This document shows positions 52,245 through 63,081 of a stretch of 63,243 bases of DNA, piece after piece. The stretch covers positions 1-63,243 of the forward strand of contig CAMDGD010000007.1 of NCBI GenBank assembly GCA_945897785.1, in the 5' to 3' direction. Numbering within the stretch: position 1 is the stretch's first letter; every line of letters starts with the position of its first letter. The position numbers and the translations under genes are program-made. The DNA is from Paludibacter jiangxiensis (GTDB lineage: Bacteria > Bacteroidota > Bacteroidia > Bacteroidales > Paludibacteraceae). Under the pieces are notes generated by a model that was not told the DNA's origin, did not search any database, and saw only the letters and a program-made list of their open reading frames with translations.

Positions 52245-53453
52245 TTAACTTAACCGGTTTTTTTCGTAATGCTTCTGTACATAAAAAACAAAGATACAAA
52301 TAGAAATGATAGCTGCTATGGCACCCAATAAAAAGGCATTGGCATATTTTCCGGAATCGCCAATTTGGGGAGTGATAAGTAGGCCTATGCCAATACCAAT
52401 TTCCCAAGTAGTCATGTAGGTTGAGTTTGCCGTGCCTCTTTTGTTGTGTGTAGCTAGGTTGATAAAAAGTGTGTTCATGGCAGGGAAAACAGAGCCATAT
52501 CCAAAGCCTACCAAGAAAGCAGCACTATTAAACAATAACATTGTTGCTTTTTGTGAGCTGTTTGATAAAAAATGCGCCCCATAAATAATGAGTAAGGCAA
52601 TTGATGTTAGTATAGTACCTAGAATAATTACTTGAGATAGTTTACCACGATCTGATCTTTTGCCCGAGTATAAACGGGATAAGATAGTGCCAATAGCCAT
52701 AAATGAGTAAAACCATCCGGTATCGGTGCCCAAGCCAATTTCTTTCGAAAATAAACTGATGTAGCTGGTTATCATTCCGTATGGTATACCAAGCATTAAC
52801 AAAACGCTTCCTGCAGGGAGTCCTTTAAATAAGATGAACCGATCCCATGATATGGGTGTTCTTTCTACGGCTTCTCTAGCAGGAGGATGTATAAAGCCTG
52901 CTCCAATAATAAACGCAACCATACCCAGTATTAATGCGGTATAAAAAACAGCGTTATATCCCCAAAATTGGTGAATGTAAACGGCAGTCATCGGGCCAAA
53001 AACCATGGCTGTTGTGTTTGCAATGCCGTATGTGCCAAGTGCTTCTCCTCTGCGCGATGCAGGAGAAATGTCTATAACTAAGGTGTTGGCTGTTACGGTA
53101 AGTACGCCAAAGGATAAGCCGTGTAAGATTCTAAAAAAAACAAACAGGCTTATGCTTCCGGCTATTGGGTAACCGGCAAAACAAAGTATAAAAAGGAGCA
53201 AGGCCATTGCATACAGTTTTTTTCGGTTAAGGGTATCAACCAAAAAACCTCCAAAGGGACGAAAAAGTAAGGCTGCAAGGGTATAGCTTGCAATGATAGC
53301 TCCAGTAATAATTTTATCTGTAGAAAAATTTTCGATAAGGTATAAGGCTAAAATTGGCAATAAGGAATAAAAGCCAAAAAAATATAAAAAATTTGCCGTG
53401 CAAGCTGCAATATAGTTGCGGGTAAATAGTGGCTCTTTCTTTATGGATGGCAT
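52245..53453 (-). CDS. MFS transporter (12-helix)
   Basis: A 402-residue protein with 12 membrane helices. The loop after helix 2 reads RPFGGFLVDTLNRKKLYAMA, an MFS motif A variant, and a second copy lies in the middle loop (SRLYSGKRSDRGKLSQ). It probably belongs to the drug:H+ antiporter 1 or sugar/metabolite exporter groups; substrate is unknown. miaA begins 6 bases downstream. A terminator separates it from gapA upstream. Confidence 0.87.
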   Translation of the reverse strand: MPSIKKEPLFTRNYIAACTANFLYFFGFYSLLPILALYLIENFSTDKIITGAIIASYTLAALLFRPFGGFLVDTLNRKKLYAMALLLFILCFAGYPIAGSISLFVFFRILHGLSFGVLTVTANTLVIDISPASRRGEALGTYGIANTTAMVFGPMTAVYIHQFWGYNAVFYTALILGMVAFIIGAGFIHPPAREAVERTPISWDRFILFKGLPAGSVLLMLGIPYGMITSYISLFSKEIGLGTDTGWFYSFMAIGTILSRLYSGKRSDRGKLSQVIILGTILTSIALLIIYGAHFLSNSSQKATMLLFNSAAFLVGFGYGSVFPAMNTLFINLATHNKRGTANSTYMTTWEIGIGIGLLITPQIGDSGKYANAFLLGAIAAIISICIFVFYVQKHYEKNRLS

Positions 53454-53515
53454 GTTGTGGTGGTTTGGAATGCGTAGATGCTATTTATGTAGTTATTGTC
53501 TTTTGGCTAAATGCA

Positions 53516-53549
53516 AAAAGTCCCGAGCTAATTATTACTCGGGACTTTT
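53516..53549 (-). terminator. Terminator of gapA
   Basis: AAAAGTCCCGAG (53516-53527) pairs with CTCGGGACTTTT (53538-53549), 18 bases after the gapA stop on the - strand. Confidence 0.88.
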
Positions 53550-53566
53550 ATTTTATGTGAGTTGGA

Positions 53567-54571
<1,005 letters not shown>

Positions 54572-54612
54572 TTATTCTATTTATAAATTAATAATTGTTT
54601 ATTTGAGACGCA

Positions 54613-54642
54613 CAAAAGTACAACTATTTTGTTGCTATACAA
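54613..54642 (-). promoter_or_regulatory. gapA promoter
   Basis: On the - strand TTG (54642-54640), a 19-base spacer and TACTTTTG (54620-54613), the best consensus match seen in the window. Confidence 0.7.
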
Positions 54643-54650
54643 TATTAAAA

Positions 54651-54677
54651 AAGGAAATTTTAGTGTAAAATTTCCTT
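54651..54677 (-). terminator. Hairpin downstream of the tiny lipoprotein genes
   Basis: AAGGAAATTTTA (54651-54662) pairs perfectly with TAAAATTTCCTT (54666-54677) over a 3-base loop, followed on the - strand by TTTTTAATATT. Confidence 0.75.
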
Positions 54678-54737
54678 AATTTTCAATGCTTTTGTATGAT
54701 GCAATAGTATAAAGCTTGAAGGTTGTTTTTTTTTCTT

Positions 54738-54893
54738 TTAGCCTTGTTGTTCTACGCTCAGAGTTAGTTGTTGTGAATATCCTCCGGAACCTGGACAACC
54801 TTGGGTTCCTGGTCCTGCTGATTGTGCACAAGAGGCTAATAATAATAAAGTTGCAATTAGTAAAGCAGGTAATAAGTGGAATAACCTTTTCAT
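54738..54893 (-). CDS. Tiny lipoprotein with GCPG motif (copy 2)
   Basis: A 51-residue open frame from ATG 54893. The N-terminus is a lipoprotein signal: MKRLFHLLPALLIATLLLLA then SC, with lipobox Cys22. The mature peptide has only 30 residues, with GTQGCPGSGGYSQQ and a polar tail. It lies 25 bases after a paralogue with the same GCPG...GY pattern. No known family. The lipobox and tandem copy argue that it is real. It is followed by a strong hairpin. Confidence 0.7.
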   Translation of the reverse strand: MKRLFHLLPALLIATLLLLASCAQSAGPGTQGCPGSGGYSQQLTLSVEQQG

Positions 54894-54918
54894 AGCTGTG
54901 TTAGTTTTAGGGTGAGTT

Positions 54919-55071
54919 TTATGCGTTATATTTATATGCTTTGTTTTCTATTGTTTTATAATTAATATTGTTGCCATATCCGGCACCTCCGGGACAACCA
55001 CAGTCGCTTTTGCAAGAATGAAACATCAAACAAAATGTTACTAAAAGTATGGTTATAATATTCCGTATCAT
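54919..55071 (-). CDS. Tiny lipoprotein with CPGG motif (copy 1)
   Basis: A 50-residue open frame from ATG 55071. It has a hydrophobic leader (MIRNIITILLVTFCLMF) and a lipobox-like HSC with Cys20. The mature peptide starts CKSDCGCPGGAGYGNN, with three Cys near the N-terminus, and ends in Lys/Asn/Tyr-rich residues. Its CxCPGGAGYG matches the GCPGSGGY of the next gene. The Cys could bind a metal or form a disulfide. Function unknown. Confidence 0.65.
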   Translation of the reverse strand: MIRNIITILLVTFCLMFHSCKSDCGCPGGAGYGNNINYKTIENKAYKYNA

Positions 55072-55271
55072 TGTGTGAGTTGCAATCAATAAATATGTAA
55101 AATTGCTAACAAAAATAATGCTTTAAATAGACTTATGTTGATAATCTTAAAAAAAAACAGTTGTATATGAGTAAAAGGTATAGAAAAATATTTTATTGTT
55201 TAACTGTTTTTACTGTTTAATTGGGAATTAAACGCACCCCCCCGTCTTTTGTCTTGACTCTAATTACTCAT
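55072..55271. other. Spacer before the tiny lipoproteins, with repeat fragment
   Basis: AT-rich, including CCCCCCCGTCTTTTGTCTTG at about 55236-55256, a small piece of the dispersed repeat. No gene seen. Confidence 0.5.
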
Positions 55272-56462
55272 CTACTCCCGTATTTTGCTACATAATTCTT
55301 TAGCTAACGCTTCAATTTCGGTGTTGTTGTTTTTTGTGCCTGCCATTTTTTGGTCAATGCTAACTTGGCAGCAGTCCCATTGCATTTCTGCTCCAAATTC
55401 CTTGAGCATATTTACAGAATTTCCTGCCCAAGTAAATGATCCGAAGCAACCAAAAACTCGATTTTTTATAGCTCTGGTTTTTAGTTTAGCAAGTAACTCG
55501 TTCACTTTTGGGTATAACTCGTTGCTGTAAGTTGGGCTACCTAGCACTAAGCCTTTATATTTGAAAATATCCCGCAAAACCTCTGATGGGTCTGATTTGG
55601 AGAGGTTATGCACAAGTACATTCGGCATTCCATAATCAACAAGATAAGAAGCAAATAGTTCGGCCATTTTTTCTGTATTTCCATACATAGAGCCATAAGC
55701 AATAACTACACCTCTATCGGCTTCGTATTTACTTAATTTGTTGTAAATTGCTACGGTATCAGCAATGTTATCTGTCCATACCGGTCCGTGTGTGGAGCAA
55801 ATCATCTGTAAGTCAATGCCGGAAAGCTTTTGTAGGGCTTTTTGTACCGGAACACCGTATTTTCCTACAATATTGGCATAGTAACGCCGCATCTCATCCC
55901 AATATAGCTCGGTGTTAAGTTCGCTGTCTAATACGCCTCCATCCAACGCTCTGAATGACCCAAATGCATCACCCGAAAATAAAGTGCATGTTGTTGTATC
56001 ATAAGTCATCATTGTTTCCGGCCAATGCACCATGGGTGTTAAATAAAATTGCAGTTGGTGTTTCCCTAAACTTAAAATATCGCCATCTTTTACTTCGTAC
56101 ATATTTTCGGTTAGTCCAAAGAAACCGTCTATCATTCCAATAGTTTTTGAGTTTCCAATAATTTGCACCTTGGGAAATATCCGTTGTATCATTTTTATCG
56201 AACCGGAGTGATCGGGTTCCATGTGGTTTACAATTAAATAATCCAATGGTTTTCCGTTTAATACAAGCAAAATATTTTCGATAAATTGTTCTGAAAAAGA
56301 AATTTCCACCGTATCTATTAGTGCTGTTTTTTCATCGGTAATTATATACGCATTGTATGATATGCCGTAGGGTAGGGGAATCATGTTTTCGAACAAATGG
56401 GTATGTCTGTCGTTTACCCCTACAAAATAGATATCATCCGTAAGTTTTTTTATTCGACTCAT
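55272..56462 (-). CDS. fprA: FprA-type flavodiiron protein
   Basis: A 396-residue enzyme that reduces O2 or NO using electrons from rubredoxin or similar. The N-terminal MBL-fold domain has the diiron ligands His80, Glu82, Asp84 and His85 in VNHMEPDHSG, with further ligands in MVHWPETM, SGDAFG and CSTHGPVW. The C-terminal flavodoxin domain (about 253-396) has the FMN loop YGSMYGNTEKMAE and LVLGSPTYSNE. It protects anaerobes from oxygen or nitric oxide. It lies upstream of the tiny lipoproteins and lgt is 11 bases beyond its start. Confidence 0.93.
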   Translation of the reverse strand: MSRIKKLTDDIYFVGVNDRHTHLFENMIPLPYGISYNAYIITDEKTALIDTVEISFSEQFIENILLVLNGKPLDYLIVNHMEPDHSGSIKMIQRIFPKVQIIGNSKTIGMIDGFFGLTENMYEVKDGDILSLGKHQLQFYLTPMVHWPETMMTYDTTTCTLFSGDAFGSFRALDGGVLDSELNTELYWDEMRRYYANIVGKYGVPVQKALQKLSGIDLQMICSTHGPVWTDNIADTVAIYNKLSKYEADRGVVIAYGSMYGNTEKMAELFASYLVDYGMPNVLVHNLSKSDPSEVLRDIFKYKGLVLGSPTYSNELYPKVNELLAKLKTRAIKNRVFGCFGSFTWAGNSVNMLKEFGAEMQWDCCQVSIDQKMAGTKNNNTEIEALAKELCSKIRE

Positions 56463-56473
56463 AGCAGTAATGA

Positions 56474-57346
56474 TTATAATTTCGTCGTATTCATTTTATT
56501 TTTATACGATGTATATAGTAGCCAAGCGCCCCAAAGAATTAAAGGAATGCTTAGTAGTTGTCCCATATTCAACAGTAAATTGTTTTCGAATTGTTCTTGG
56601 TTGTTTTTGATAAACTCGAGTAAGAAGCGGACACCAAAAATTATAAGCAGAAAAATACCGAAAATTTCACCTTTGTTTTCGTAAGCATTCTTTTTCCAGT
56701 ATAAAAAACTGTTTATTCCGAGAGCAAGCAAGCAATACATTATTTCATAAATCTGTGTGGGGTGTACGGGTAATGCTCCGGAACCACCTTCAGTTAAAGG
56801 TTTGTGCCAGTTGGGGTCGCGTAAAAACTCAAAGCCCCAAGCTAAGCTTGTTGGTTCTCCATAAATTTCGGAGTTCATTAAATTGCCAAAGCGAATAAAT
56901 GCCCCAACAACAGCAACAGGCATTACCAAGCGGTCGAAAATCCAAATAAACCCTTTTTTAGACACATTACGGTTAAAAAAGTACATGGCAATTAAAATAC
57001 CTATGGCACCTCCGTGGCTTGATAGACCACCTTCCCATACCTTTAGTAAGTTTAAAGGATTGCTTATGTATCCTTCGTGTAGGTAACCGTTTACATCAAC
57101 CCAATCGAACCACCGTTCGTAAAACAAACAATGCCCTAATCGAGCACCTACAATGGTGCCAATAAACATGTAAATAAATAATTTATCGCCCCATTCGGCA
57201 GGTAGCTTTTCGTGTTTAAGAATGCGAGTCATTAGCTCGTATCCTAGTATAAATCCCAACCCCCACATTAAGCCATACCAGCGCACGGTAATTGGCCCTA
57301 GTTCAAAAAGGATAGGATCTACATTCCATATTATTGATTGAAGCAT
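56474..57346 (-). CDS. lgt: Prolipoprotein diacylglyceryl transferase
   Basis: A 290-residue, seven-helix membrane enzyme that attaches diacylglycerol to the lipobox Cys of prolipoproteins. The signature GGLSSHGGAIGIL, RFGNLMNSEIYGEPT and HPTQIYE (with Tyr) are present. Lipoproteins in this window (GldB, the tiny tandem pair, the 62.5-kb protein) are its expected substrates. It is placed 27 bases after secA on the same strand and 11 before fprA, making a likely secA-lgt-fprA transcript. Confidence 0.94.
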   Translation of the reverse strand: MLQSIIWNVDPILFELGPITVRWYGLMWGLGFILGYELMTRILKHEKLPAEWGDKLFIYMFIGTIVGARLGHCLFYERWFDWVDVNGYLHEGYISNPLNLLKVWEGGLSSHGGAIGILIAMYFFNRNVSKKGFIWIFDRLVMPVAVVGAFIRFGNLMNSEIYGEPTSLAWGFEFLRDPNWHKPLTEGGSGALPVHPTQIYEIMYCLLALGINSFLYWKKNAYENKGEIFGIFLLIIFGVRFLLEFIKNNQEQFENNLLLNMGQLLSIPLILWGAWLLYTSYKNKMNTTKL

Positions 57347-57373
57347 GTGCTATTTTTTTAGTTAATTAGTTTT

Positions 57374-60300
57374 TTATTCTGCACCGTGGCAGTTTTTGTA
57401 TTTTTTGCCGCTACCACAAGGGCAAAGGTCGTTTCTTCCAACCTTTTTTTCTACCCTAACAGGTTGAGTTGGTTGTTTTTCGCGGGTATCTTGTTGTCCC
57501 GGTGTTTGAATTTTCCCGCTGCTTGTTTCGTCTTTCTGTGTGCGGTATTTGCTGTAATCTTGTCGTCTTTGTTGCGAAGCTTGTTGCACTTGGCTAGGTT
57601 CGCGCATTGGTAGTTGACCACGCAAAAGAATAGCCATTGATTTGCGGTTGATGCTATCAATCATCGTTTTAAATAAATTGAACGACTCCAATTTGTAAAT
57701 CAGCAAAGGATCTTTTTGTTCGTAGGTAGCATTTTGTACAGAACTACGGAGTTCATCCAATTCTCTCAGGTGTTCTTTCCAAGCTTCGTCAATAATATAC
57801 AGCAGAACTACTTTTTCGAATGAGCGCACCACTTCTTTACCTTCGGTGTTATATGCTTGTTCTAAATTTACCGTTACATTAAACGTTCTTTTTCCGTCGG
57901 TAACGGGAACTAAAATATTTTCGTATTGCCCCCCTTTTTCTTCATAAACCTGTTTGATGACTGGATATGATATGGCAGCCAGATTGTCCATTTTTCGTTT
58001 AAAAGAATTCAATACAGCTGCATCAACCTGATCGACTAAAGCCGGAAGTTTTGTTGTTTTAAATACCTCTTCGGAGAAAGGAATGTCGATACTAAATGTG
58101 GCAATAAGCTCTAGCGAAAGCCCTTCGTAGTCGTTCGATTCATAGGCATTTTCTACGATTCCCGAAACGGTATCGTATATCATGTTTGATATGTCAACGC
58201 CAATCCGTTCGCCCATTAAGGCATGTCGTCGTTTCGAGTACACCACTTCTCGTTGAGCATTCATCACATCATCGTATTCGAGTAGTCGTTTACGAATTCC
58301 GAAGTTATTTTCTTCTACTTTCTTTTGTGCTCTTTCTATTGATTTTGAAATCATGGAATGTTGAATCACTTCCCCTTCTTCAAAACCAAGGCGGTCCATA
58401 ACACCGGCAATTCGTTCAGATCCAAACAAGCGCATCAAATCATCTTCCAAGGAAACAAAGAAAACCGAAGAACCCGGGTCGCCTTGACGCCCGGCACGAC
58501 CACGAAGCTGTCTGTCAACACGGCGCGATTCGTGTCTTTCTGTACCCAGGATAGCCAACCCACCGGCCGCTTTAACCTCCGGCGATAGTTTGATATCGGT
58601 ACCCCGACCGGCCATATTGGTTGCAATGGTAACCGTACCTGTTTGTCCCGCTTGGGTTACAATATCCGCTTCTTTTTGGTGCAGTTTAGCATTCAACACA
58701 TTGTGTCTAATTTTTCGTAGGGTAAGCATGCGAGCCAATAGTTCGGATATTTCTACGGATGTTGTACCAACAAGAACCGGTCTTCCGGCTTCAACTAAAT
58801 CGGCAATTTCCTGAATAACTGCATTGTATTTTTCCCGTTTGGTGCGATACACTTTGTCTTCTGTGTCGTTGCGAGTAATAGCTCTGTTGGTAGGAATAGT
58901 TACAACATCCAACTTGTATATATCCCAGAATTCACCCGCTTCAGTCTCTGCAGTACCAGTCATCCCTGAAAGTTTATGGTACATGCGGAAATAATTTTGT
59001 AGGGTGATAGTTGCAAAAGTTTGTGTGGCAGCTTCAACCGTTACCCGTTCTTTTGCCTCAATAGCCTGGTGCAGTCCGTCGGAATAACGACGGCCATCCA
59101 TAATCCGTCCGGTTTGTTCATCAACAATCATTACCTTATTATTGATAACCACATACTCTACATCTTTATCGAAGAGGGTGTAAGCCTTAAGTAACTGATT
59201 AACAGTGTGAACTAGTTCTGATTTTATAGCATATCGTTGTAATAAATCGTCTTTTTTAGCTTGTTTTTCTTCGGTGCTGAAAGTTGATTTTTCTATTTCG
59301 GCAATTTCGCCGCCAACATCAGGAAGCACGAAAAAGTCGGGGTCGTCCGAAGCTCCGGTTAGTGCATCAATCCCTTTGTCGGTAAGGTCTATATTGTTAT
59401 TTTTTTCATCGATAACAAAATACAAAGGATCCGTAGCTACATGCATGTTGCGGTTATTCTCTGCAATATAAATCTCTTCTGTTTTAAGCAAAGTATGCTT
59501 TACCCCTTGTTCGCTTAAAAACTTTATAAGCGGATTGTTTTTAGGTAAAGCCTTATATGAGCGGAACAAAGCTAAAGCCCCGGCTTCCTGCTCTTTTTTA
59601 TCATCCGATTTAAGCAATCGTTTGGCATCGGTAAGGTAATTGGTTGCCAGGGTTCGTTGTAGGCTTACCAGTTTTTCTATTCGAGGCCTTAGTTCTTCAA
59701 ACAATTGAACTTCACCTTTGGGTACTGGTCCTGAAATGATTAATGGAGTTCGAGCATCGTCAATCAGTACAGAATCGACCTCATCCACAATGCTGTAATT
59801 GTGTTTTCGTTGCACTAGGTCTAGTGGCGAAGTAGCCATATTATCGCGCAAGTAGTCGAAACCAAATTCGTTGTTTGTGCCGAAAGTAATATCGGCCTCA
59901 TACGCTTTTCGTCGGTCGTCAGAGTTGGGTTGATGTTTATCAATACAATCGACCGATAATCCATGAAACATGTATAAAGGACCCATCCATTCTGAGTCGC
60001 GCTTTGCTAGGTAGTCGTTAACAGTAACAATATGTACACCGTTGCCGGTTAAGGCATTTAAGAAAACCGGAAGCGTGGCAACAAGCGTTTTTCCCTCGCC
60101 TGTAGCCATTTCGGCAATTTTTCCTTTATGCAATGCTACCCCACCAATAAGTTGTACATCATAATGGCACATTTCCCATGAAATTTTACTTCCACCGGCT
60201 GTCCACTTGTTATGGTAAATAGCGTTGTTTCCTTCTATAGTAACAAAATCGTAAAGTGTAGCCAGGTAGCGGTCGTATTCGTTTGCCGTAACTACGGTTT

Positions 60301-60676
60301 GTTGGTTTTCTTTAAAGCGGCGGGCGGTATCTTTAGCTATGGAAAAAGCTTCGGGTAAAACATCGTCAAGCGCTTTTTCGTATTTTTCGGTAATTATTTT
60401 TTCGAGTTTATCTATTTCGTTATATAATTTTTCTCTATTGTTGATGTCTATAGATTCAATTTCCGCTTTAAGAGATTTTATTCGACTTTGCTCATCAGAA
60501 ACGGTTGCTTTAAGTATATTTTTAAGCTCTTCTGTTTTAGCTCTTAGCTCATTGTTTGTAAGTTTTTCTATGGAAGGATAGACTGCTTTTATTTTTTCAA
60601 TGTAAGGGTTAATTTCTTTTAAATCTCGTTGCGATTTATTACCTAAAAACTTGCCTAGAAATTCATTAAATCCCAT
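57374..60676 (-). CDS. secA: Preprotein translocase ATPase SecA
   Basis: An 1100-residue ATPase that drives protein export through SecYEG. Walker A reads [14 protein letters not shown], the DEAD-like box is [22 protein letters not shown], and [34 protein letters not shown] belong to the second motor domain. The C-terminus is a zinc motif (SEC-C) [14 protein letters not shown] after a Gln-rich linker. It is about 200 residues longer than E. coli SecA because of insertions around residues 330-500, typical of Bacteroidota. A -7 box is at 60739-60746. Confidence 0.97.
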   Translation of the reverse strand: MGFNEFLGKFLGNKSQRDLKEINPYIEKIKAVYPSIEKLTNNELRAKTEELKNILKATVSDEQSRIKSLKAEIESIDINNREKLYNEIDKLEKIITEKYEKALDDVLPEAFSIAKDTARRFKENQQTVVTANEYDRYLATLYDFVTIEGNNAIYHNKWTAGGSKISWEMCHYDVQLIGGVALHKGKIAEMATGEGKTLVATLPVFLNALTGNGVHIVTVNDYLAKRDSEWMGPLYMFHGLSVDCIDKHQPNSDDRRKAYEADITFGTNNEFGFDYLRDNMATSPLDLVQRKHNYSIVDEVDSVLIDDARTPLIISGPVPKGEVQLFEELRPRIEKLVSLQRTLATNYLTDAKRLLKSDDKKEQEAGALALFRSYKALPKNNPLIKFLSEQGVKHTLLKTEEIYIAENNRNMHVATDPLYFVIDEKNNNIDLTDKGIDALTGASDDPDFFVLPDVGGEIAEIEKSTFSTEEKQAKKDDLLQRYAIKSELVHTVNQLLKAYTLFDKDVEYVVINNKVMIVDEQTGRIMDGRRYSDGLHQAIEAKERVTVEAATQTFATITLQNYFRMYHKLSGMTGTAETEAGEFWDIYKLDVVTIPTNRAITRNDTEDKVYRTKREKYNAVIQEIADLVEAGRPVLVGTTSVEISELLARMLTLRKIRHNVLNAKLHQKEADIVTQAGQTGTVTIATNMAGRGTDIKLSPEVKAAGGLAILGTERHESRRVDRQLRGRAGRQGDPGSSVFFVSLEDDLMRLFGSERIAGVMDRLGFEEGEVIQHSMISKSIERAQKKVEENNFGIRKRLLEYDDVMNAQREVVYSKRRHALMGERIGVDISNMIYDTVSGIVENAYESNDYEGLSLELIATFSIDIPFSEEVFKTTKLPALVDQVDAAVLNSFKRKMDNLAAISYPVIKQVYEEKGGQYENILVPVTDGKRTFNVTVNLEQAYNTEGKEVVRSFEKVVLLYIIDEAWKEHLRELDELRSSVQNATYEQKDPLLIYKLESFNLFKTMIDSINRKSMAILLRGQLPMREPSQVQQASQQRRQDYSKYRTQKDETSSGKIQTPGQQDTREKQPTQPVRVEKKVGRNDLCPCGSGKKYKNCHGAE

Positions 60677-60738
60677 GATTTATAATGTGTTAGATTGTAT
60701 GTTTTTTATTGTTTTTATTGTTTTTTTACTAAAACTCA

Positions 60739-60746
60739 CAAAGATA
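60739..60746 (-). promoter_or_regulatory. -7 box of the secA promoter
   Basis: TATCTTTG on the - strand, 63 bases before the ATG; a second candidate TATTTTTG lies a few bases further upstream. Confidence 0.4.
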
Positions 60747-61124
60747 ACAAAAATACCTTAGTATGAGACAAATAAATTTCATGAATTGTTTTTATCGTTT
60801 TATTTCGGAGGTATTTACGAAGTTCTATTTTTATTTTATTTAACTGTTTGTGCATAAATTTCTGCAAATCTAAATTAAGTAAAGTTATACAGTTAAAATA
60901 TCGTAAAATAGTATTAATGCTTAACGAGTTTGTATTTAGGTAATATATTACCCAAGAACAGTTAAATTCTAAAACACTTCAATAAGCTTTTCTTTTATCA
61001 TAGCAAGAAAGTTGAAAGGTTCATTTTTGTACATTTTTTACTTCCAACCTTTATTTGGTATTGTATTCATTGAGAAAATTAAACAAAAGCCTTAGTTTTT
61101 TAGCTTCTTTCTGTGCTTTACTTA
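60747..61124. other. AT-rich gap between fabG and secA
   Basis: No gene, repeat or RNA recognised. It presumably includes the rest of the secA regulatory region. Confidence 0.4.
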
Positions 61125-61170
61125 ACTACAAAAGCCACTTCAAAAAAATATGAAGTGGCTTTTGTAAAAT
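61125..61170 (-). terminator. Terminator of fabG
   Basis: ACAAAAGCCACTTCA (61128-61142) pairs perfectly with TGAAGTGGCTTTTGT (61151-61165), just after the fabG stop. Confidence 0.85.
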
Positions 61171-61182
61171 TAATAACTTTTT

Positions 61183-61929
61183 TTAGGTATTCATCCCACC
61201 GCAAACATTAATAACTTGTCCGCTAACATAACTAGATAAATCGGATGCAAGAAATAATGTTACTTTAGCAACTTCTTCGGGCGATCCGCCTCTGCGCATA
61301 GGAATAATTTCGTTCCACTTAGCCCGTTGTTCTTCGGTTAGCGCATGTGTCATTTCTGTTTCGATAAAGCCTGGAGCAATGGCATTGGCACGAATACCGC
61401 GCGAACCTAACTCTTTGGCAATAGATTTTGCTAATCCAATCATCCCTGCTTTTGAAGCAGAGTAGTTTGCTTGTCCGGCATTACCTGAAACACCAACTAC
61501 AGAACTCATGTTTATGATAGAACCCGATTTTTGTTTCATCATAATAGGGGTACAAGCTTGAATAAAATTGAATGCTGATTTCAAGTTTACATTAATTACC
61601 ATATCCCATTGTTGTTCTGTCATGCGCATCATTAACCCATCTTTGGTTATGCCTGCATTATTAACTAATACATCAATTTTGCCGAATTCTTTAGCAATTT
61701 CGGCAACTATTTTTTGTGTATCATCAAAACTGGCTGCGTTCGAAGCAAAGCCTTTTACTTTAACGCCTAAGGCTGCAATCTCTTTTTCAGTTGCTTTACC
61801 GTTATCGTCAATGGTTAAATCTGTAAATGCAATAGCAGCACCTTCGCTGGCTAATTTTAAGGCAATAGCTTTACCAATACCTCTGGCGGCACCTGTTACT
61901 ATAGCTACTTTTCCATCTAATAATCCCAT
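61183..61929 (-). CDS. fabG: 3-oxoacyl-[acyl-carrier-protein] reductase
   Basis: A 248-residue short-chain dehydrogenase of fatty-acid synthesis. The NADPH loop is VTGAARGIGKAIAL; NNAGIT, then the catalytic Ser in NMSSVVGVSG and Tyr/Lys in YSASKAGMIGLAKSIAKELG follow. APGFIETEMT and the C-terminal VSGQVINVCGGM complete the family pattern of FabG (rather than a generic SDR). It is monocistronic, with a -7 box at 61963-61970. Confidence 0.93.
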   Translation of the reverse strand: MGLLDGKVAIVTGAARGIGKAIALKLASEGAAIAFTDLTIDDNGKATEKEIAALGVKVKGFASNAASFDDTQKIVAEIAKEFGKIDVLVNNAGITKDGLMMRMTEQQWDMVINVNLKSAFNFIQACTPIMMKQKSGSIINMSSVVGVSGNAGQANYSASKAGMIGLAKSIAKELGSRGIRANAIAPGFIETEMTHALTEEQRAKWNEIIPMRRGGSPEEVAKVTLFLASDLSSYVSGQVINVCGGMNT

Positions 61930-61962
61930 AATGTAGTTTGTTTAGAATAAAAATTACGGGAA

Positions 61963-61970
61963 CAAAAGTA
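61963..61970 (-). promoter_or_regulatory. -7 box of the fabG promoter
   Basis: TACTTTTG on the - strand, 33 bases before the ATG. Confidence 0.5.
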
Positions 61971-62037
61971 AGTATTTTATTGATAAGGTGTGAAAAAAAA
62001 TATGAACAGTTTTTTTTAGAGCCAAGAAGCAAAAATA

Positions 62038-62440
62038 TAGACAAAAGAATAAAGACGGGGTTGTGTTTTAATTTGTGTATGTGGTAGGAGTGGGAGTGCG
62101 ACTTTAATTTGCGCCCTCACTATCTTTAAAGAATTAAGAATCTAGACAAAAGACCTGGGTTTCTCGACTGTGGGAATAGCTTTATAAACAGAGTGAGAGT
62201 GTCTCCTTGAGAGACGCCCTCACTAAAATCGTTTCGTTAGAGCCAAGAATAAAGACGGGGGTTGTGTTTCAATCCGTGCTAATCCGTGCAATTCGTGAAC
62301 CTGAATTTTTTGAATTTTAACTCAAATCTGTGTTAATCTGTGCAATCTGTGGTTAATTTAGAGCCAAGAACCTAGACAAAAGAACAAAGAGTAAAGACAA
62401 AAGACTGGGGTTTCGTTTAAATTTTCAATGAAAGAACAAG
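62038..62440 (+). repeat. Dispersed repeat copy D (inverted partner of copy C)
   Basis: About 400 bases that match the reverse complement of 31615-32030 along nearly the full length. It fills most of the 61930-62547 gap between fabG and the terminal lipoprotein gene. Words include AATAAAGACGGGG, CTCACTAAAATCGTTTCG, AATCCGTGCAATTCGTG and CAATCTGTGGTTAATTTAGA. At 62484-62540 a short direct repeat, GGAATGCCTCAGCA or a close variant, occurs twice. Confidence 0.85.
62193..62223 (+). repeat. REP-like imperfect hairpin in copy D
   Basis: GTGAGAGTGTCTC pairs with GAGACGCCCTCAC across CTTGA. Against copy C the stem differs by a compensated A-T to T-A pair, while the A-C mismatch and G-T wobble are kept. 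A second, more decayed hairpin of the same design lies at 62090-62120. Confidence 0.8.
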
Positions 62441-62547
62441 TTCTTTGTGAATAACTAATTAAACCACTAAAAATCAGGACTTAGGAAATGCCTCAGCAGT
62501 TAAATCCCGAAAAGTCGTGACTTCGGGAATGCCTCAGCAACTTATGT

Positions 62548-63081
62548 CTACTCATCAATTAAACAAGTGTTCTCGGCATAGCCCGTAGCAAGCAACTCTG
62601 GTTCGCCATCAATAATGTTGAATTGTATTTTTGCCCAACCAACAAACCATGTATCGCCCGACAAAAATTTAACCCCAATATACGCCGGATTCATTCTGTC
62701 CACACTATTAACGGTCCACAAAATATCGGCATCTTTTTTACTTATCACGTGCCGTATCAAATCTGAAAAAACTCTTGGTGCAGTAGGTGTAGCAGTTACC
62801 GAATCATCCTTTAACAAAAACAACGATTCGCTAATGTTTTCGTCTGTTAAAAACTCAGAGTTGCCTAAGGGAAATATATAACCAATCATTTCTTCGCGCT
62901 CTTCGTGGGTTAGCGTAGTGTTGTATTCTATCTTTAAATCTGAAATCCCGTCGTCGTTTATATCTATAACTAAGGCTAAAGGAGTAAGTTGTTTTCCGTC
63001 GTCAAGAGGATTTTCTGTGTCGGAGCAAGAGAAAAATAAAGCAGAAAGTAAAATAGAAAGGAGTAGAATTTTTGTTTTCAT
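62548..63081 (-). CDS. Lipoprotein of unknown function
   Basis: From the ATG at 63081 the product is 177 residues, with a lipoprotein signal MKTKILLLSILLSALFFSC and lipobox Cys19. An ATG at 63117 would add 12 charged residues ahead of the leader and is less likely. The mature part contains DINDDGISDLKIEYN, an EF-hand-like or dockerin-like acidic loop that may bind Ca2+, and a C-terminal beta-rich half (YIGVKFLSGDTWFVGWAKIQ) resembling secreted proteins of Bacteroidota. No family recognised. It is the last gene; 63082-63243 is AT-rich with nothing I can name. Confidence 0.72.
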   Translation of the reverse strand: MKTKILLLSILLSALFFSCSDTENPLDDGKQLTPLALVIDINDDGISDLKIEYNTTLTHEEREEMIGYIFPLGNSEFLTDENISESLFLLKDDSVTATPTAPRVFSDLIRHVISKKDADILWTVNSVDRMNPAYIGVKFLSGDTWFVGWAKIQFNIIDGEPELLATGYAENTCLIDE

